Source of the DNA: Polyangia bacterium
Lineage (GTDB): Bacteria; Myxococcota_A; Polyangia; Polyangiales; JAUICN01
DNA: 64,000 nt
NCBI GenBank assembly: GCA_030427835.1
Contig: JAUICN010000005.1
Span: 194,496 to 258,495 of the forward strand
Reading direction: 5' to 3'
Positions 25,404-33,346 of the stretch are shown in pieces. The notes below the pieces were generated by a model. The model did no database searches. It had not been told where the DNA came from and was given only the letters and a program-made list of their open reading frames with translations. Each line of letters starts with the position of its first letter. The first letter of the stretch is position 1. A program made the position numbers and the translations under genes.

Positions 25404-26839
25404 GCTGGGGCCTCCAACACGGAAAGAAACTGCTGGGCCCAACGGTGCACCCCAAGGGCTTCCACCGCGCGCCCCAGTTGGGCTAGCCTGCGTTGGGTTT
25501 CCCGGTTGTCCGCACCGAGCGCAGCTTCCATGGCCGCCGCGATGCCGTCCAGGTCGTAGGGGTTCACCTGCCAGGCACCTTGCAGGTAGTCCGCGGACCC
25601 GGCCAACTCGCTAAGCACCAAAGCCGCTTTCCTGTTTGTTAGTGACATCCCCGCGGCCACATATTCCTGGGCCACCAGGTTCATTCCATCTCGCAGTGGA
25701 GTAACCAGTGCCACATCCGCTGCGAGGTAATGGGCAAACAGTTCAGGCGCATCCAGGTTGGCGTACAGGTAGTGAATCGCCACCTGGGTGGTGGAGCTAA
25801 ACCGGCTATTCACACTGCCGATCAGCCCATCGATTTCCTGTTTGAGCTTTGCGTAGGCTTCCACGTCCGTGCGGCTGGGCACCATCAGTTGAATCAACAC
25901 CAACTTCTTGCGCAGGGCCCGGTCCTTGCGGAGCAACCGCTCGAATCCCAGAATCCGTTCGGGGATACCCTTGGTGTAGTCCAATCGATCCACACCCAGA
26001 AGAATACGTCGACCGGACACACGGTCCCTGATCTGTTGGCTGCGGATTTGCACCGGCGCACTTGCACCCAGGGCCGCCTGCTCTTTGACAGGCACCCCAA
26101 TAGGGCACCGAATCACTTTCACGACGCGATCCCCAAGCACAATCTCCTTGGTTCGAACACGCACCTCAAACGGGGTGAGGCGTTTTACACAGGAAAGGAA
26201 GTTCTGAACGTACCCCTCCGTATGAAACCCAATCACGTCAGCACCCAGCAAACCCTCAAGCAGGGTCAGCCGCCAGGGAAGGATCTCAAACAGGTCGGGG
26301 TTGGGCCATGGGATGTGGCAAAACCAACCGATCCGTTGATGGTCACGCCGCCGTGCCGGCAGGCCATTGCGAACCATGCGTGGTACCAGCATCAGGTGGT
26401 AGTCGTGAATCCAAACCTGGTCCCGGGGTTTCGTTCCCTCCAACACCGCGTTTGCGAACACCTGGTTGGATTTTTCGTAGTGGCCCCAGGGCACCTCACC
26501 AGGTCGAATGGTGGGAGGCATGCTGTGCAAGATGGGCCACAGCAACGCATTGGAGACCCCAGCGTAAAAGCCGTTTCGTTCCGCACGTCCCAATCGCACC
26601 GCGTGTAGATCGTACCCAAGCCGAGGGATCTCTACCGTGGTTTCACCGGGCTCCGGTTCGGCCTCTTCTGCGCTGACCCAAAGCCCTCCCCGGTCGCGCA
26701 ACACCGGATCCAACGCTGTCACGAGCCCACCGGGAGAGCGCACCCAACGTCGCCGTCCACTGCTCACCTGTGAACGCAAGGGCCCACGGTTCGAAACCAC
26801 AACCAAACGCCCCACGTTGCTATTCCCCTGTGTCACCAC
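25400..26839 (-). CDS. otsA: Trehalose-6-phosphate synthase
   Basis: A 479-aa GT20 glycosyltransferase that joins a nucleotide-activated glucose to glucose 6-phosphate. Characteristic segments are LVVVSNRGPL at the N-terminus, VWIHDYHLMLVP, GFHTEGYVQNFL, GVDRLDYTKGIPERI (a hallmark sugar-phosphate binding motif) and TPLRDGMNLVAQEYVA. It is first gene of the otsA-otsB operon. The 173-bp upstream gap holds AT-rich repeats that may control this operon, the divergent gene at 27013, or both. Confidence 0.94.
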   Translation of the reverse strand: MVTQGNSNVGRLVVVSNRGPLRSQVSSGRRRWVRSPGGLVTALDPVLRDRGGLWVSAEEAEPEPGETTVEIPRLGYDLHAVRLGRAERNGFYAGVSNALLWPILHSMPPTIRPGEVPWGHYEKSNQVFANAVLEGTKPRDQVWIHDYHLMLVPRMVRNGLPARRRDHQRIGWFCHIPWPNPDLFEILPWRLTLLEGLLGADVIGFHTEGYVQNFLSCVKRLTPFEVRVRTKEIVLGDRVVKVIRCPIGVPVKEQAALGASAPVQIRSQQIRDRVSGRRILLGVDRLDYTKGIPERILGFERLLRKDRALRKKLVLIQLMVPSRTDVEAYAKLKQEIDGLIGSVNSRFSSTTQVAIHYLYANLDAPELFAHYLAADVALVTPLRDGMNLVAQEYVAAGMSLTNRKAALVLSELAGSADYLQGAWQVNPYDLDGIAAAMEAALGADNRETQRRLAQLGRAVEALGVHRWAQQFLSVLEAPA

Positions 26840-26873
26840 AGGCTCACCCTACCAACACCCGTACACGAAGACC

Positions 26874-26960
26874 ATTATGCGGAAAAATAAATTCTGCCAC
26901 GCAGATAATGCGCGTAATATGTAAAATGAAATTGTACCGCGCAGATAATATGCGGAATTT
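26874..26960. promoter_or_regulatory. AT-rich repeated motif between divergent otsA and 27013
   Basis: In an otherwise GC-rich region this stretch is AT-rich and contains CGCAGATAAT twice (26900-26909 and 26940-26949), 40 bp apart, each followed by (AT)GCG. TATGCGGAA also occurs twice near the ends (about 26876 and 26950). The repeats lie in the shared upstream region of two divergent genes. They could be binding sites of one regulator with overlapping promoters. No known operator is recognised. Confidence 0.45.
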
Positions 26961-27012
26961 TCACGGCACAGCGGGGTGTGCGCACATGGGGAGCCCAGAC
27001 TAGGCTTGCGCA

Positions 27013-27939
27013 ATGTTCGTTCGAAGTGTTGTTGCCCTTGGCCTGTTCGCTCTCACGGCTCCACTAGGTGCCTGGGCCCAATCCCAGCCCGAGCCTCAGC
27101 CTCCGACCCAATCACAAACCCCACCGGCAGAGGAAACACGGGCCGAACACTGGGGCTACGATGGTCGTGCAGAGCTTGTGGTCGTCCAGGGTGTGCATGG
27201 GCTGGCCGTCGGTGCAGAGGTGTGTGCCCTTGTGAACTGCACAGACAGCGAGGTGGGCAGCACCATGGCCATCGGCGCGATTGCTGGGGTGACCATCAGT
27301 CTAATCGCCACCCGGGAGGGAACCTCCCTGCCCGTTGTGCAATCCATCAACGCCGGTACCGCCTGGGGCGCCTGGCACGGTCTCGCCCTCAGCGTACCTC
27401 TGGATCTGTTTTACAACCCTGAGGTTGGCGCGCTCACCATGCTCGCAAGCCAGGGCCTTGGTATTGCGGGCGGCCTTGTCCTGAACCGTCACTTTCAACC
27501 CACCTCCGGCCAAATCTCACAAGCCACATCGGCAGGCGCATGGGCCGGCATTCTTGGTTCGCTTACCTTCCCCGCCATTGCGGGTAGTTGGGCTCCAGGA
27601 GGCTGGCTCACCGCGCTTGCATTCTCGGATGCGGGCCTTGTTGCCGGTTCCTTTTGGGCCAGCGCAAACCCCATGACCCGCCCCCAGGTTCGTTACATCA
27701 ACCTCATGGGAAGTCTCGGCACGGTAGTGGGTCTCCTCCTAGCCGCGGGAGCAGAAGCCTCCGAAGGTGACACGGTGGCACGCTACTCTCTCTTTGGTGC
27801 GCTTGGTGGCCTCACCGTCGGCTACCTCACCACGCCTGACCCAAGGGTCCGCAACCGTCGCACCGCCCGCAACAACGTCCACCTACTCCCCGCCCCCACC
27901 CAAGGCGGCCTTACCGTTCAGCTAGCCGGTTCTTGGTAG
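27013..27939 (+). CDS. Secreted/membrane glycine-rich protein, paralog 1 of 3
   Basis: A 308-aa protein with a clear signal peptide (hydrophobic core ALGLFALTAPLG, cleavage after AWA). The mature part is Gly/Ala-rich with several weakly hydrophobic segments that could be membrane helices. It shares with the genes at 28094 and 30168 the blocks PTSGQISQATSAGAWAG, SDAGLVAGSFWAS.NPMTR, YINLMGSLG and a C-terminus like LPAPTQGGLTVQLAGSW. The family is unknown to me. It is the most divergent of the three copies at its C-terminus. Confidence 0.7.
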   Translation: MFVRSVVALGLFALTAPLGAWAQSQPEPQPPTQSQTPPAEETRAEHWGYDGRAELVVVQGVHGLAVGAEVCALVNCTDSEVGSTMAIGAIAGVTISLIATREGTSLPVVQSINAGTAWGAWHGLALSVPLDLFYNPEVGALTMLASQGLGIAGGLVLNRHFQPTSGQISQATSAGAWAGILGSLTFPAIAGSWAPGGWLTALAFSDAGLVAGSFWASANPMTRPQVRYINLMGSLGTVVGLLLAAGAEASEGDTVARYSLFGALGGLTVGYLTTPDPRVRNRRTARNNVHLLPAPTQGGLTVQLAGSW

Positions 27940-28093
27940 GCACTTACGACGGGTGAAGGCGTGTCCCCGTTGAAACCTAGTAGTGATTAAGACATTGCAG
28001 TGGTTCAAACCCTGCAAACAGTTTCCAAACATAGTGTGTCCCGCGATCGAAATACCATAGGGTGTGATTGGGAAGTGAATGCAACACTAGTGC

Positions 28094-29038
28094 ATGACTT
28101 ATCGTTTTCTTGTTTTTATGTTTGCATGGGGGATCGCGTTGGCTGGGTTCGCAAACATCTCCCTCGCGCACGACGTACCCGAAGCCCGTTCCAGTCGACA
28201 GCAGCGTTCCAATATTTTTGACTACGTAAGCGGTCGTGATGAACTCGTGTTGTTCCAAACCCTACACGGCGCCGCCGTGGGAGTAGAGCTCTGCATGATC
28301 ACTGGGTGCGAAGACTACGATTCCTTTGAATCGGCCGCAGCCCTGGGCCTGGCCGGCGGCCTAACGGTAAGCCTGCTCGCCACCAGAAACGGCATCTCCA
28401 CACCCGCAGCCCAAGCCGCGAACTTCGGAACGATCTGGGGGTTCTGGCACGGCCAAGTATTGAACTACTACCTGGATGACTGGGGTGAGCCCTGGCAAAG
28501 AGCCACAACCCTACTCGTTGGACAGAGCTTGGGCCTGCTCAGCGGTTTGACACTCGAACGCACCCTGAGCCCCACACCTGGCCAGATTGCACAAACCGTT
28601 TCTACTGGGTTTTGGTTCGGCGCAACCACCGCCATGGTCCTACCCATCATAGACGAAGACGTCCCCTCCTGGTCCATGCTTTCCGTGCTGCTCGCGACTG
28701 ACGTGGGCACCGCAGTAGGTGCACGCTGGCTTTCAAAAGCCAACATGGGTCGTGGCCGAGTTGCCTACGTCAACCTCATGGGCGTGGTCGGTGGTTTTCT
28801 CGGCGGAAGCTATGCCGTTGACAGCACGGATCGCGCCTACTTCTCCGCCATGCTCGCAGGTACCGCCACAGGTCTGGGGTTCGGCCTCTTCACCTCACGC
28901 AAATGGAAATCTGAAAACCGAAACAGCCGCATCCAAACCGCCATGACCCGGCACAACCTCCAACTCACCCCATCCCCCACCCTAGGCACCTCCAACAACG
29001 TCGAAGGCCTCACCCTACAAATCACCGGCACGCTCTAG
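28094..29038 (+). CDS. Secreted/membrane glycine-rich protein, paralog 2 of 3
   Basis: A 314-aa paralog of the neighbouring gene. The N-terminus MTYRFLVFMFAWGIALAGF is a signal peptide, and the mature region begins around residue 26-30. Shared blocks are RDELVLFQTLHGAAVGVELC, PTPGQIAQTVSTGFWFG, TDVGTAVGARWLS and YVNLMGVVG. The C-terminal MTRHNLQLTPSPT and ITGTL nearly match paralog 3. ATG 28094 is supported because paralog 3 has the same ATGACTTA at its start. It is followed by the MntA/HepT pair, and a 13-bp piece of its 3' end is repeated beyond that pair. Confidence 0.68.
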   Translation: MTYRFLVFMFAWGIALAGFANISLAHDVPEARSSRQQRSNIFDYVSGRDELVLFQTLHGAAVGVELCMITGCEDYDSFESAAALGLAGGLTVSLLATRNGISTPAAQAANFGTIWGFWHGQVLNYYLDDWGEPWQRATTLLVGQSLGLLSGLTLERTLSPTPGQIAQTVSTGFWFGATTAMVLPIIDEDVPSWSMLSVLLATDVGTAVGARWLSKANMGRGRVAYVNLMGVVGGFLGGSYAVDSTDRAYFSAMLAGTATGLGFGLFTSRKWKSENRNSRIQTAMTRHNLQLTPSPTLGTSNNVEGLTLQITGTL

Positions 29039-29181
29039 AGGGCGAATCAGCGAGCTGGTTTCCCCGTGATTCGACAAAAACGTCACCCTTGGCCTCCAAT
29101 GGAAACGTTCCTAGCCACTGTGGAACTTGAAGGTCCAATCGGTCTGTGGGGGCCTGGAAGGCAACGTGGTACGCTTACCCT

Positions 29182-29634
29182 ATGGGCGCACCACAAGCGG
29201 TTGCGAAGACACCGCAGCAAGTGTCTACAGAACTGTTGGAGACGGTCACCCGCTGTGTCGCCAAAAAAGCGGGTCCCGAAGTCCATGCGGTGTACGTATT
29301 CGGCAGTATCGGGCGGGGGGAAGCGCGCGCTTCAAGCGACGTAGACGTGGGTGTCTTGCTCGACCATGCACCTGCCACCATCCACGACTACCCCACAGAC
29401 TTGAAGTACGACTTGGAAGAGGCCACCGGCCGCGAAGTAGACCTTGTGGTGCTCAACAACGCGTCGTCTGATCTCATCCACCGCGTATTGCGCGACGGCA
29501 AACGAGTACTCATTCGCAACAATAGCAAACGCATTGCCTTCGAAATCAAATCTCGCAACGAGTACTGGGATCTCTTGCCCTACCTACAAAGAATCCGACG
29601 TTCCAAATACAAAAACACGGAGCCAAGCGAATGA
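29182..29634 (+). CDS. mntA: MntA-type nucleotidyltransferase antitoxin
   Basis: A 150-aa minimal nucleotidyltransferase. The signature GSIGRGEARASSDVDVGVLL (residues 41-60) is the GSx(10)DxD pattern with Asp53 and Asp55 as metal ligands. In MntA/HepT systems this protein AMPylates the HEPN toxin and neutralises it. The stop overlaps the hepT start by 4 nt (ATGA), the usual operon form. A GTG at 29146 is an alternative start, giving 162 aa; neither has a strong ribosome binding site. Confidence 0.85.
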   Translation: MGAPQAVAKTPQQVSTELLETVTRCVAKKAGPEVHAVYVFGSIGRGEARASSDVDVGVLLDHAPATIHDYPTDLKYDLEEATGREVDLVVLNNASSDLIHRVLRDGKRVLIRNNSKRIAFEIKSRNEYWDLLPYLQRIRRSKYKNTEPSE

Positions 29635-30050
29635 CAGATGTCGAGCTTATTCACAAACGATTGGGTCTAATTGAAAAATACGTACGTGAGCTGGAGGAAA
29701 GTGCAGACGTCGGGAAGGTAGGAAGAGATACACCTCACACTCTGTTCGTCACCGCCGCACTCCAGCATGCAATCCAGTTCGCCATCGATGTGGCCAGTCA
29801 CGTCATTGCCTATGAGGAACTCGGCGAGCCCGCAAGCAACCGCGGAGCTTTCGCACTGATTTCAACTCGCGGATGGATGGACGAACCACTCCGCGAAAAA
29901 ATGGAAAAAATGGCCGGGTTTCGCAACATCCTCGTCCACGAATACATTGAAGTCGACTACGACAAGGTGCGAGATGTACTGGAGAACAATCTTGGAGATT
30001 TCCGAGAGTTCACCCGCCAAGTCCGCACCAAGCTCGCCGCCCTAGCCTAA
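29631..30050 (+). CDS. hepT: HepT-type HEPN toxin
   Basis: A 139-aa HEPN-domain protein (DUF86 type). FRNILVHEYIEVD contains Rx4HxY, the catalytic RNase motif of HepT toxins, with the Tyr as the residue AMPylated by MntA. The family cleaves RNA, in some cases the tRNA CCA end. Gene order (nucleotidyltransferase then HEPN) and the 4-nt overlap fit an intact type VII toxin-antitoxin module. It lies between two members of the glycine-rich family, suggesting later insertion. Confidence 0.87.
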   Translation: MTDVELIHKRLGLIEKYVRELEESADVGKVGRDTPHTLFVTAALQHAIQFAIDVASHVIAYEELGEPASNRGAFALISTRGWMDEPLREKMEKMAGFRNILVHEYIEVDYDKVRDVLENNLGDFREFTRQVRTKLAALA

Positions 30051-30066
30051 CTGTCTTGGCCTAGCG

Positions 30067-30079
30067 GGCACGCTCTAGA
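30067..30079 (+). repeat. 13-bp repeat of the paralog-2 3' end beyond the toxin module
   Basis: GGCACGCTCTAGA occurs here and at 29027-29039, where it includes the stop codon of the 28094 gene. The two copies bracket the mntA-hepT segment. Paralog 3 ends with a near match at about 31089 that differs only at the stop (TGA). It may be an insertion scar or a remnant of a lost paralog. Confidence 0.6.
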
Positions 30080-30167
30080 TAGTTCAGTTCCGAAGTCCAA
30101 ACCGGATCGAAATGTCATGACAGAGATACCAGAGTGCAGCCGGCTCACCGGCCGCTACACTATGGGC

Positions 30168-31100
30168 ATGACTTACTTTAAACTTATTCCGTATCTTCGC
30201 GCTGCCCTCATCACACTCGCCGTTTCGGTGTGTGTACTCGCCCTCTACCACCGCAGTACACACGCCCAGGATCAACTCCAGGAACGGCCCCTCGAACGGC
30301 CCAACGACGGTCGCACCGAGCTTGTGGTGTTTCAAACCTTTCATGGTGCTTTTCTCGGTAGTGAGATCTGTAGCCTGGCCGACTGCGGCGACGTTGCATA
30401 CGTTTGGTCCACGCTTGGCGGAGCCACGGTGGGGCTTACCGGGAGCCTCCTTGCCGCCCGCAACGGTGTCGAAAAATCCACCGCCCAGGCGGTCAACGCC
30501 GGAACACTTTGGGGCATGTGGCACGCCACGGCCATCGGCTCACTTTCTGACATCCTTCTTGAACCGGGACTCGCAGGCCTGTTCATCGCCGGTCAGAGTG
30601 CCGGCCTCCTAGGGGGTCTAGCCTTGGAACGAACCCTGAGGCCCACATCGGGCCAAGTGGCACAAACCATGTCCGCCGGTGCATGGGCAGGCGTGGCAAG
30701 TGCCCTTGTGATCCCCATGGTCTCTGACGATCCAACCAGTCGCGCGATTCTACCTGTGCTGGCCGCATCTGACCTTGGCCTTGTGGCTGGGGCCTTTTGG
30801 GCAAGCCGTCATCCCATGACTCGCAGCCGTACGCGCATCATCAACCTCACGGGCGTGCTCGGTGCTGGCCTGGGTGCCACCGTGGCTTGGTCCGCAGATG
30901 CCTCCAGCGCAGGCTACGCCGCAGGTACCCTCGCAGGCATCGGCGCCGGCCTAGTCGCAGGCCAGCTGCTCACTCCCAACTGGGACAAACGCAAACGCCG
31001 CACCTGCCGAGTACAAACCGCAATGACCCGCCACAACCTACAACTCACCCCCGCCCCCACCAAAGCCGGTCTCACCCTCCAACTCACCGGCACGCTCTGA
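30168..31100 (+). CDS. Secreted/membrane glycine-rich protein, paralog 3 of 3
   Basis: About 310 aa from ATG 30168 (MTYFKLIPYLRAALITLAV), which aligns with the start of paralog 2; ATG 30162 and GTG/ATG starts further upstream (30117) are alternatives. A signal peptide or anchor occupies about residues 8-28. Shared blocks are RTELVVFQTFHGAFLGSEIC, PTSGQVAQTMSAGAWAG, SDLGLVAGAFWASRHPMTR and IINLTGVLG, with the C-terminus MTRHNLQLTPAPT and LTLQLTGTL. Conserved cysteines near the N-terminus (SEICSLADC) appear in all three copies. Function unknown. Confidence 0.7.
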   Translation: MTYFKLIPYLRAALITLAVSVCVLALYHRSTHAQDQLQERPLERPNDGRTELVVFQTFHGAFLGSEICSLADCGDVAYVWSTLGGATVGLTGSLLAARNGVEKSTAQAVNAGTLWGMWHATAIGSLSDILLEPGLAGLFIAGQSAGLLGGLALERTLRPTSGQVAQTMSAGAWAGVASALVIPMVSDDPTSRAILPVLAASDLGLVAGAFWASRHPMTRSRTRIINLTGVLGAGLGATVAWSADASSAGYAAGTLAGIGAGLVAGQLLTPNWDKRKRRTCRVQTAMTRHNLQLTPAPTKAGLTLQLTGTL

Positions 31101-31220
31101 GATGCTAGGTGTGACACAAACTGGGCCAAACGGGTCATTGGACCCCAGAACAATCCGGCCGCATAGCTGAATTGTGTTCACTTTTCTCATTGGCACGTCG
31201 TTTGCTCTAGGAAGTGTGTG

Positions 31221-32552
31221 ATGGATCCTTCTTTCAAAGCCAAACTTTTAGTCTGTACAACGTTGGCCGTTGTCTCATCCGGTTGCGGAGCAGACTTCTT
31301 TGCCGGCGCAAAGGCTGGCGATGCCGCAGACTCCTATTCAAACGCTCAGCAAGAATCCTTAAAGACAATTTTCAGGTTTCTACTGGACCACGCGGAAAAA
31401 CGTCTCGGAGAAAACGTCACCGCTCGGATCCCGCATCGCCACGCTTCCAGCTGCGGAACGACCTATCGGGAACTTCTCACGCTCGAACGAGATCTGCTCG
31501 AAAATTTGAAGTTTGAAGAACAGCAAGAGCGTGCAGGGCATGAGGTACGCGTTGATGTGCCCACCACTTCAACGTTGGGAAAGACCCCACCCAAACAACG
31601 GGCTATCGAACTGTTGCACACCGACTACGTTGTTCACTGGCTGGTAGACCTTGATGTCGGGGCCGCCAAAGCGTTGCATGAGCTGAGTCATCTTGTGGAT
31701 GGGTATTGTGGTTGGCGGCAAGCTCCGTGGGAAAGCACGAGCAGTGACCCGTTGAGTGCCCAACTGGAATTCTACCCTGACGAAGCAGAGCGCGAAGGGC
31801 GAGCGTTGGGAGTGGAATGGAAGTACTTTCAGTTGTTGGATCAAAGCACGCTGTCTGCACGTGCGAGGGAATACACGAGGAGCCATGATCTCCTGAACAA
31901 CACAATGTCGAGTACGACGCTGAAAGATCATATGGGCCAGATTGGCCAGGCATATGGCTTTGACTACGCTTCAGCACACGCACTACACAAGCTCCATATC
32001 GATGCCCAAAGACCACGTGTGACGATCTCGAGTTGGGCGCGTATTGGAATGGGTCTCGCGGATAGCCGCGAGAAAGCCGCCACAGGTTTTCAGAATGGAA
32101 TAGAAGCCTTTCTTCAAGAATCCGATCCTCTGTCCTATGTGGCGAGCAAAAATCTTTCGTTTTCATCCACGCTCACAATCGTTCATCAGGCCTTTGAGTT
32201 CGACGAGTCTGCAGCTACACTCTTCAACCACATGGGAGGGCCCGTTGCGGACTACCTAAGGGGTGTGCCTGTTGCTCAAGGCGGTGGCGAACAAGTCGCC
32301 ACACGTTTTGCGAATGCCGTATCTAATGAACATGCCCGGTACAATCGAGCAAAACAGAGGCTGGTAGCAATCGCGAAAAGCGAGGGTCCCAAATTACAAG
32401 CCAAGGAACGGCAAAACGTCCTAGGCAAGAGGGCGTTGTTTCCCTGCGAAGTGCAACGGCAGGCACTGGCAACCTGGGTCGAGCAACAGAAACCAGGGAC
32501 AACGGCCAATCAAATTCTCGAGACCCTCGGCATCCAAGCCTGCAACAACTAG
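31221..32552 (+). CDS. Predicted lipoprotein with HELSH zinc motif
   Basis: A 443-aa lipoprotein. ATG 31221 follows AGGAAG. The signal peptide ends LAVVSSGC (Cys22). ALHELSHLVDGYCGWR places HExxH at residues 153-157, a likely zinc-peptidase centre. The sequence EFYPDEAEREGRALGVEWKYF downstream has glutamates that might supply the third ligand. The rest is helical and polar and matches no known family. The gene sits in an accessory region between the glycine-rich paralogs and higBA. Peptidase activity is inferred from the motif only. Confidence 0.68.
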   Translation: MDPSFKAKLLVCTTLAVVSSGCGADFFAGAKAGDAADSYSNAQQESLKTIFRFLLDHAEKRLGENVTARIPHRHASSCGTTYRELLTLERDLLENLKFEEQQERAGHEVRVDVPTTSTLGKTPPKQRAIELLHTDYVVHWLVDLDVGAAKALHELSHLVDGYCGWRQAPWESTSSDPLSAQLEFYPDEAEREGRALGVEWKYFQLLDQSTLSARAREYTRSHDLLNNTMSSTTLKDHMGQIGQAYGFDYASAHALHKLHIDAQRPRVTISSWARIGMGLADSREKAATGFQNGIEAFLQESDPLSYVASKNLSFSSTLTIVHQAFEFDESAATLFNHMGGPVADYLRGVPVAQGGGEQVATRFANAVSNEHARYNRAKQRLVAIAKSEGPKLQAKERQNVLGKRALFPCEVQRQALATWVEQQKPGTTANQILETLGIQACNN

Positions 32553-32607
32553 GCAGAATCCCCAAACCGGCTCGGTAACCCCGGGCCGTTTTCAATTGTG
32601 GGTCTTG

Positions 32608-32871
32608 TTACGCGGCTCGGGATTTGCGCTCGCGGTCGAGGTCGTAGCTGGATTGGAGGTTCATCCAGAGTTTGGCGGTGGTGCCGAGCGCTGCAGCCAG
32701 GTCCAATGCTGCAGCAGCCGTGATGCCACGCTTGCCCTTGATGAGCTCGTTCACTCGCGTTCGCGTCCAACCTACCCGCTCAGCAAACTCCGCCTGCGTG
32801 ATTCCTGCTGGAGCGAAAAACTCCTCGAGCAAAATCTCACCAGGGTGGAATGGGTTCTTCATCTCTCGCAT
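32608..32871 (-). CDS. higA: HigA-type antitoxin (XRE family)
   Basis: An 87-aa helix-turn-helix protein. NPFHPGEILLEEFFAPAGIT and QAEFAERVGWTRTRVNELIKG are diagnostic of HigA antitoxins, which bind the operon promoter and neutralise HigB. ATG 32871 has AGGAGG at six-base spacing. It follows higB by 10 bp, the usual toxin-first order for this family, so both should be one transcript that represses itself. Confidence 0.92.
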   Translation of the reverse strand: MREMKNPFHPGEILLEEFFAPAGITQAEFAERVGWTRTRVNELIKGKRGITAAAALDLAAALGTTAKLWMNLQSSYDLDRERKSRAA

Positions 32872-32881
32872 CGGTTACCTC

Positions 32882-33214
32882 CTAGTGGTAGTCCACAATC
32901 TTCACATCGATTGCAAATCCTTCTTTCCAAGAAAATACCAACCTCCATTGCTGGTTGATTCGGAGTGAATATTGGTTTTGCAAGTTCCCTTTCAAGCGTT
33001 CCAGTCGGTTCCCAGGAGGAACACGAAAATCCTTCAGCGCTCCTGCCTCATGTAGAACCGCGAGTTTGCGGCGGGCGATTCGATGGAGCCCTACCGGAAA
33101 ACGTCTCAAAGTGCTGCGGTTTGGCAATCCATACAGGACTACCTGGTGGCCGAGACTCGAAACTCCACTTTTGCTGAAGCCTACTGTTTCATGACGTCGG
33201 CGCCCCAAGGCCAT
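32882..33214 (-). CDS. higB: HigB-type toxin (RelE fold), N-terminus uncertain
   Basis: The conserved core RVPPGNRLERLKGNLQNQYS followed by LRINQQWRLVF and the terminal VKIVDYH is diagnostic of HigB ribosome-dependent mRNA interferases. From ATG 33214 the protein is 110 aa, somewhat longer than the usual 90-95. The region corresponding to the normal N-terminus (about 33110-33170) has no ATG or GTG at the expected point and resembles the family poorly, so a non-standard start or a small frameshift is possible. Pairing with higA supports the identification. Confidence 0.8.
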   Translation of the reverse strand: MALGRRRHETVGFSKSGVSSLGHQVVLYGLPNRSTLRRFPVGLHRIARRKLAVLHEAGALKDFRVPPGNRLERLKGNLQNQYSLRINQQWRLVFSWKEGFAIDVKIVDYH

Positions 33215-33346
33215 GGTACCCGCTGGCTGCCCCAAGTTCTTCAAACCGCAGTGTAGAACTTAGCAAAACACTTCTTGCTGGAGTTTCTCTAGGGCGTGGC
33301 GTACATTTTGGGAGTTCATTCCCAATTTGTCCGCCATTTACGGAAT

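Noticed and set aside
29040-30066. A transposon carrying MntA/HepT
   Set aside because: No transposase or terminal inverted repeats are present. The flanking 13-bp match is better explained by recombination with the paralog array.
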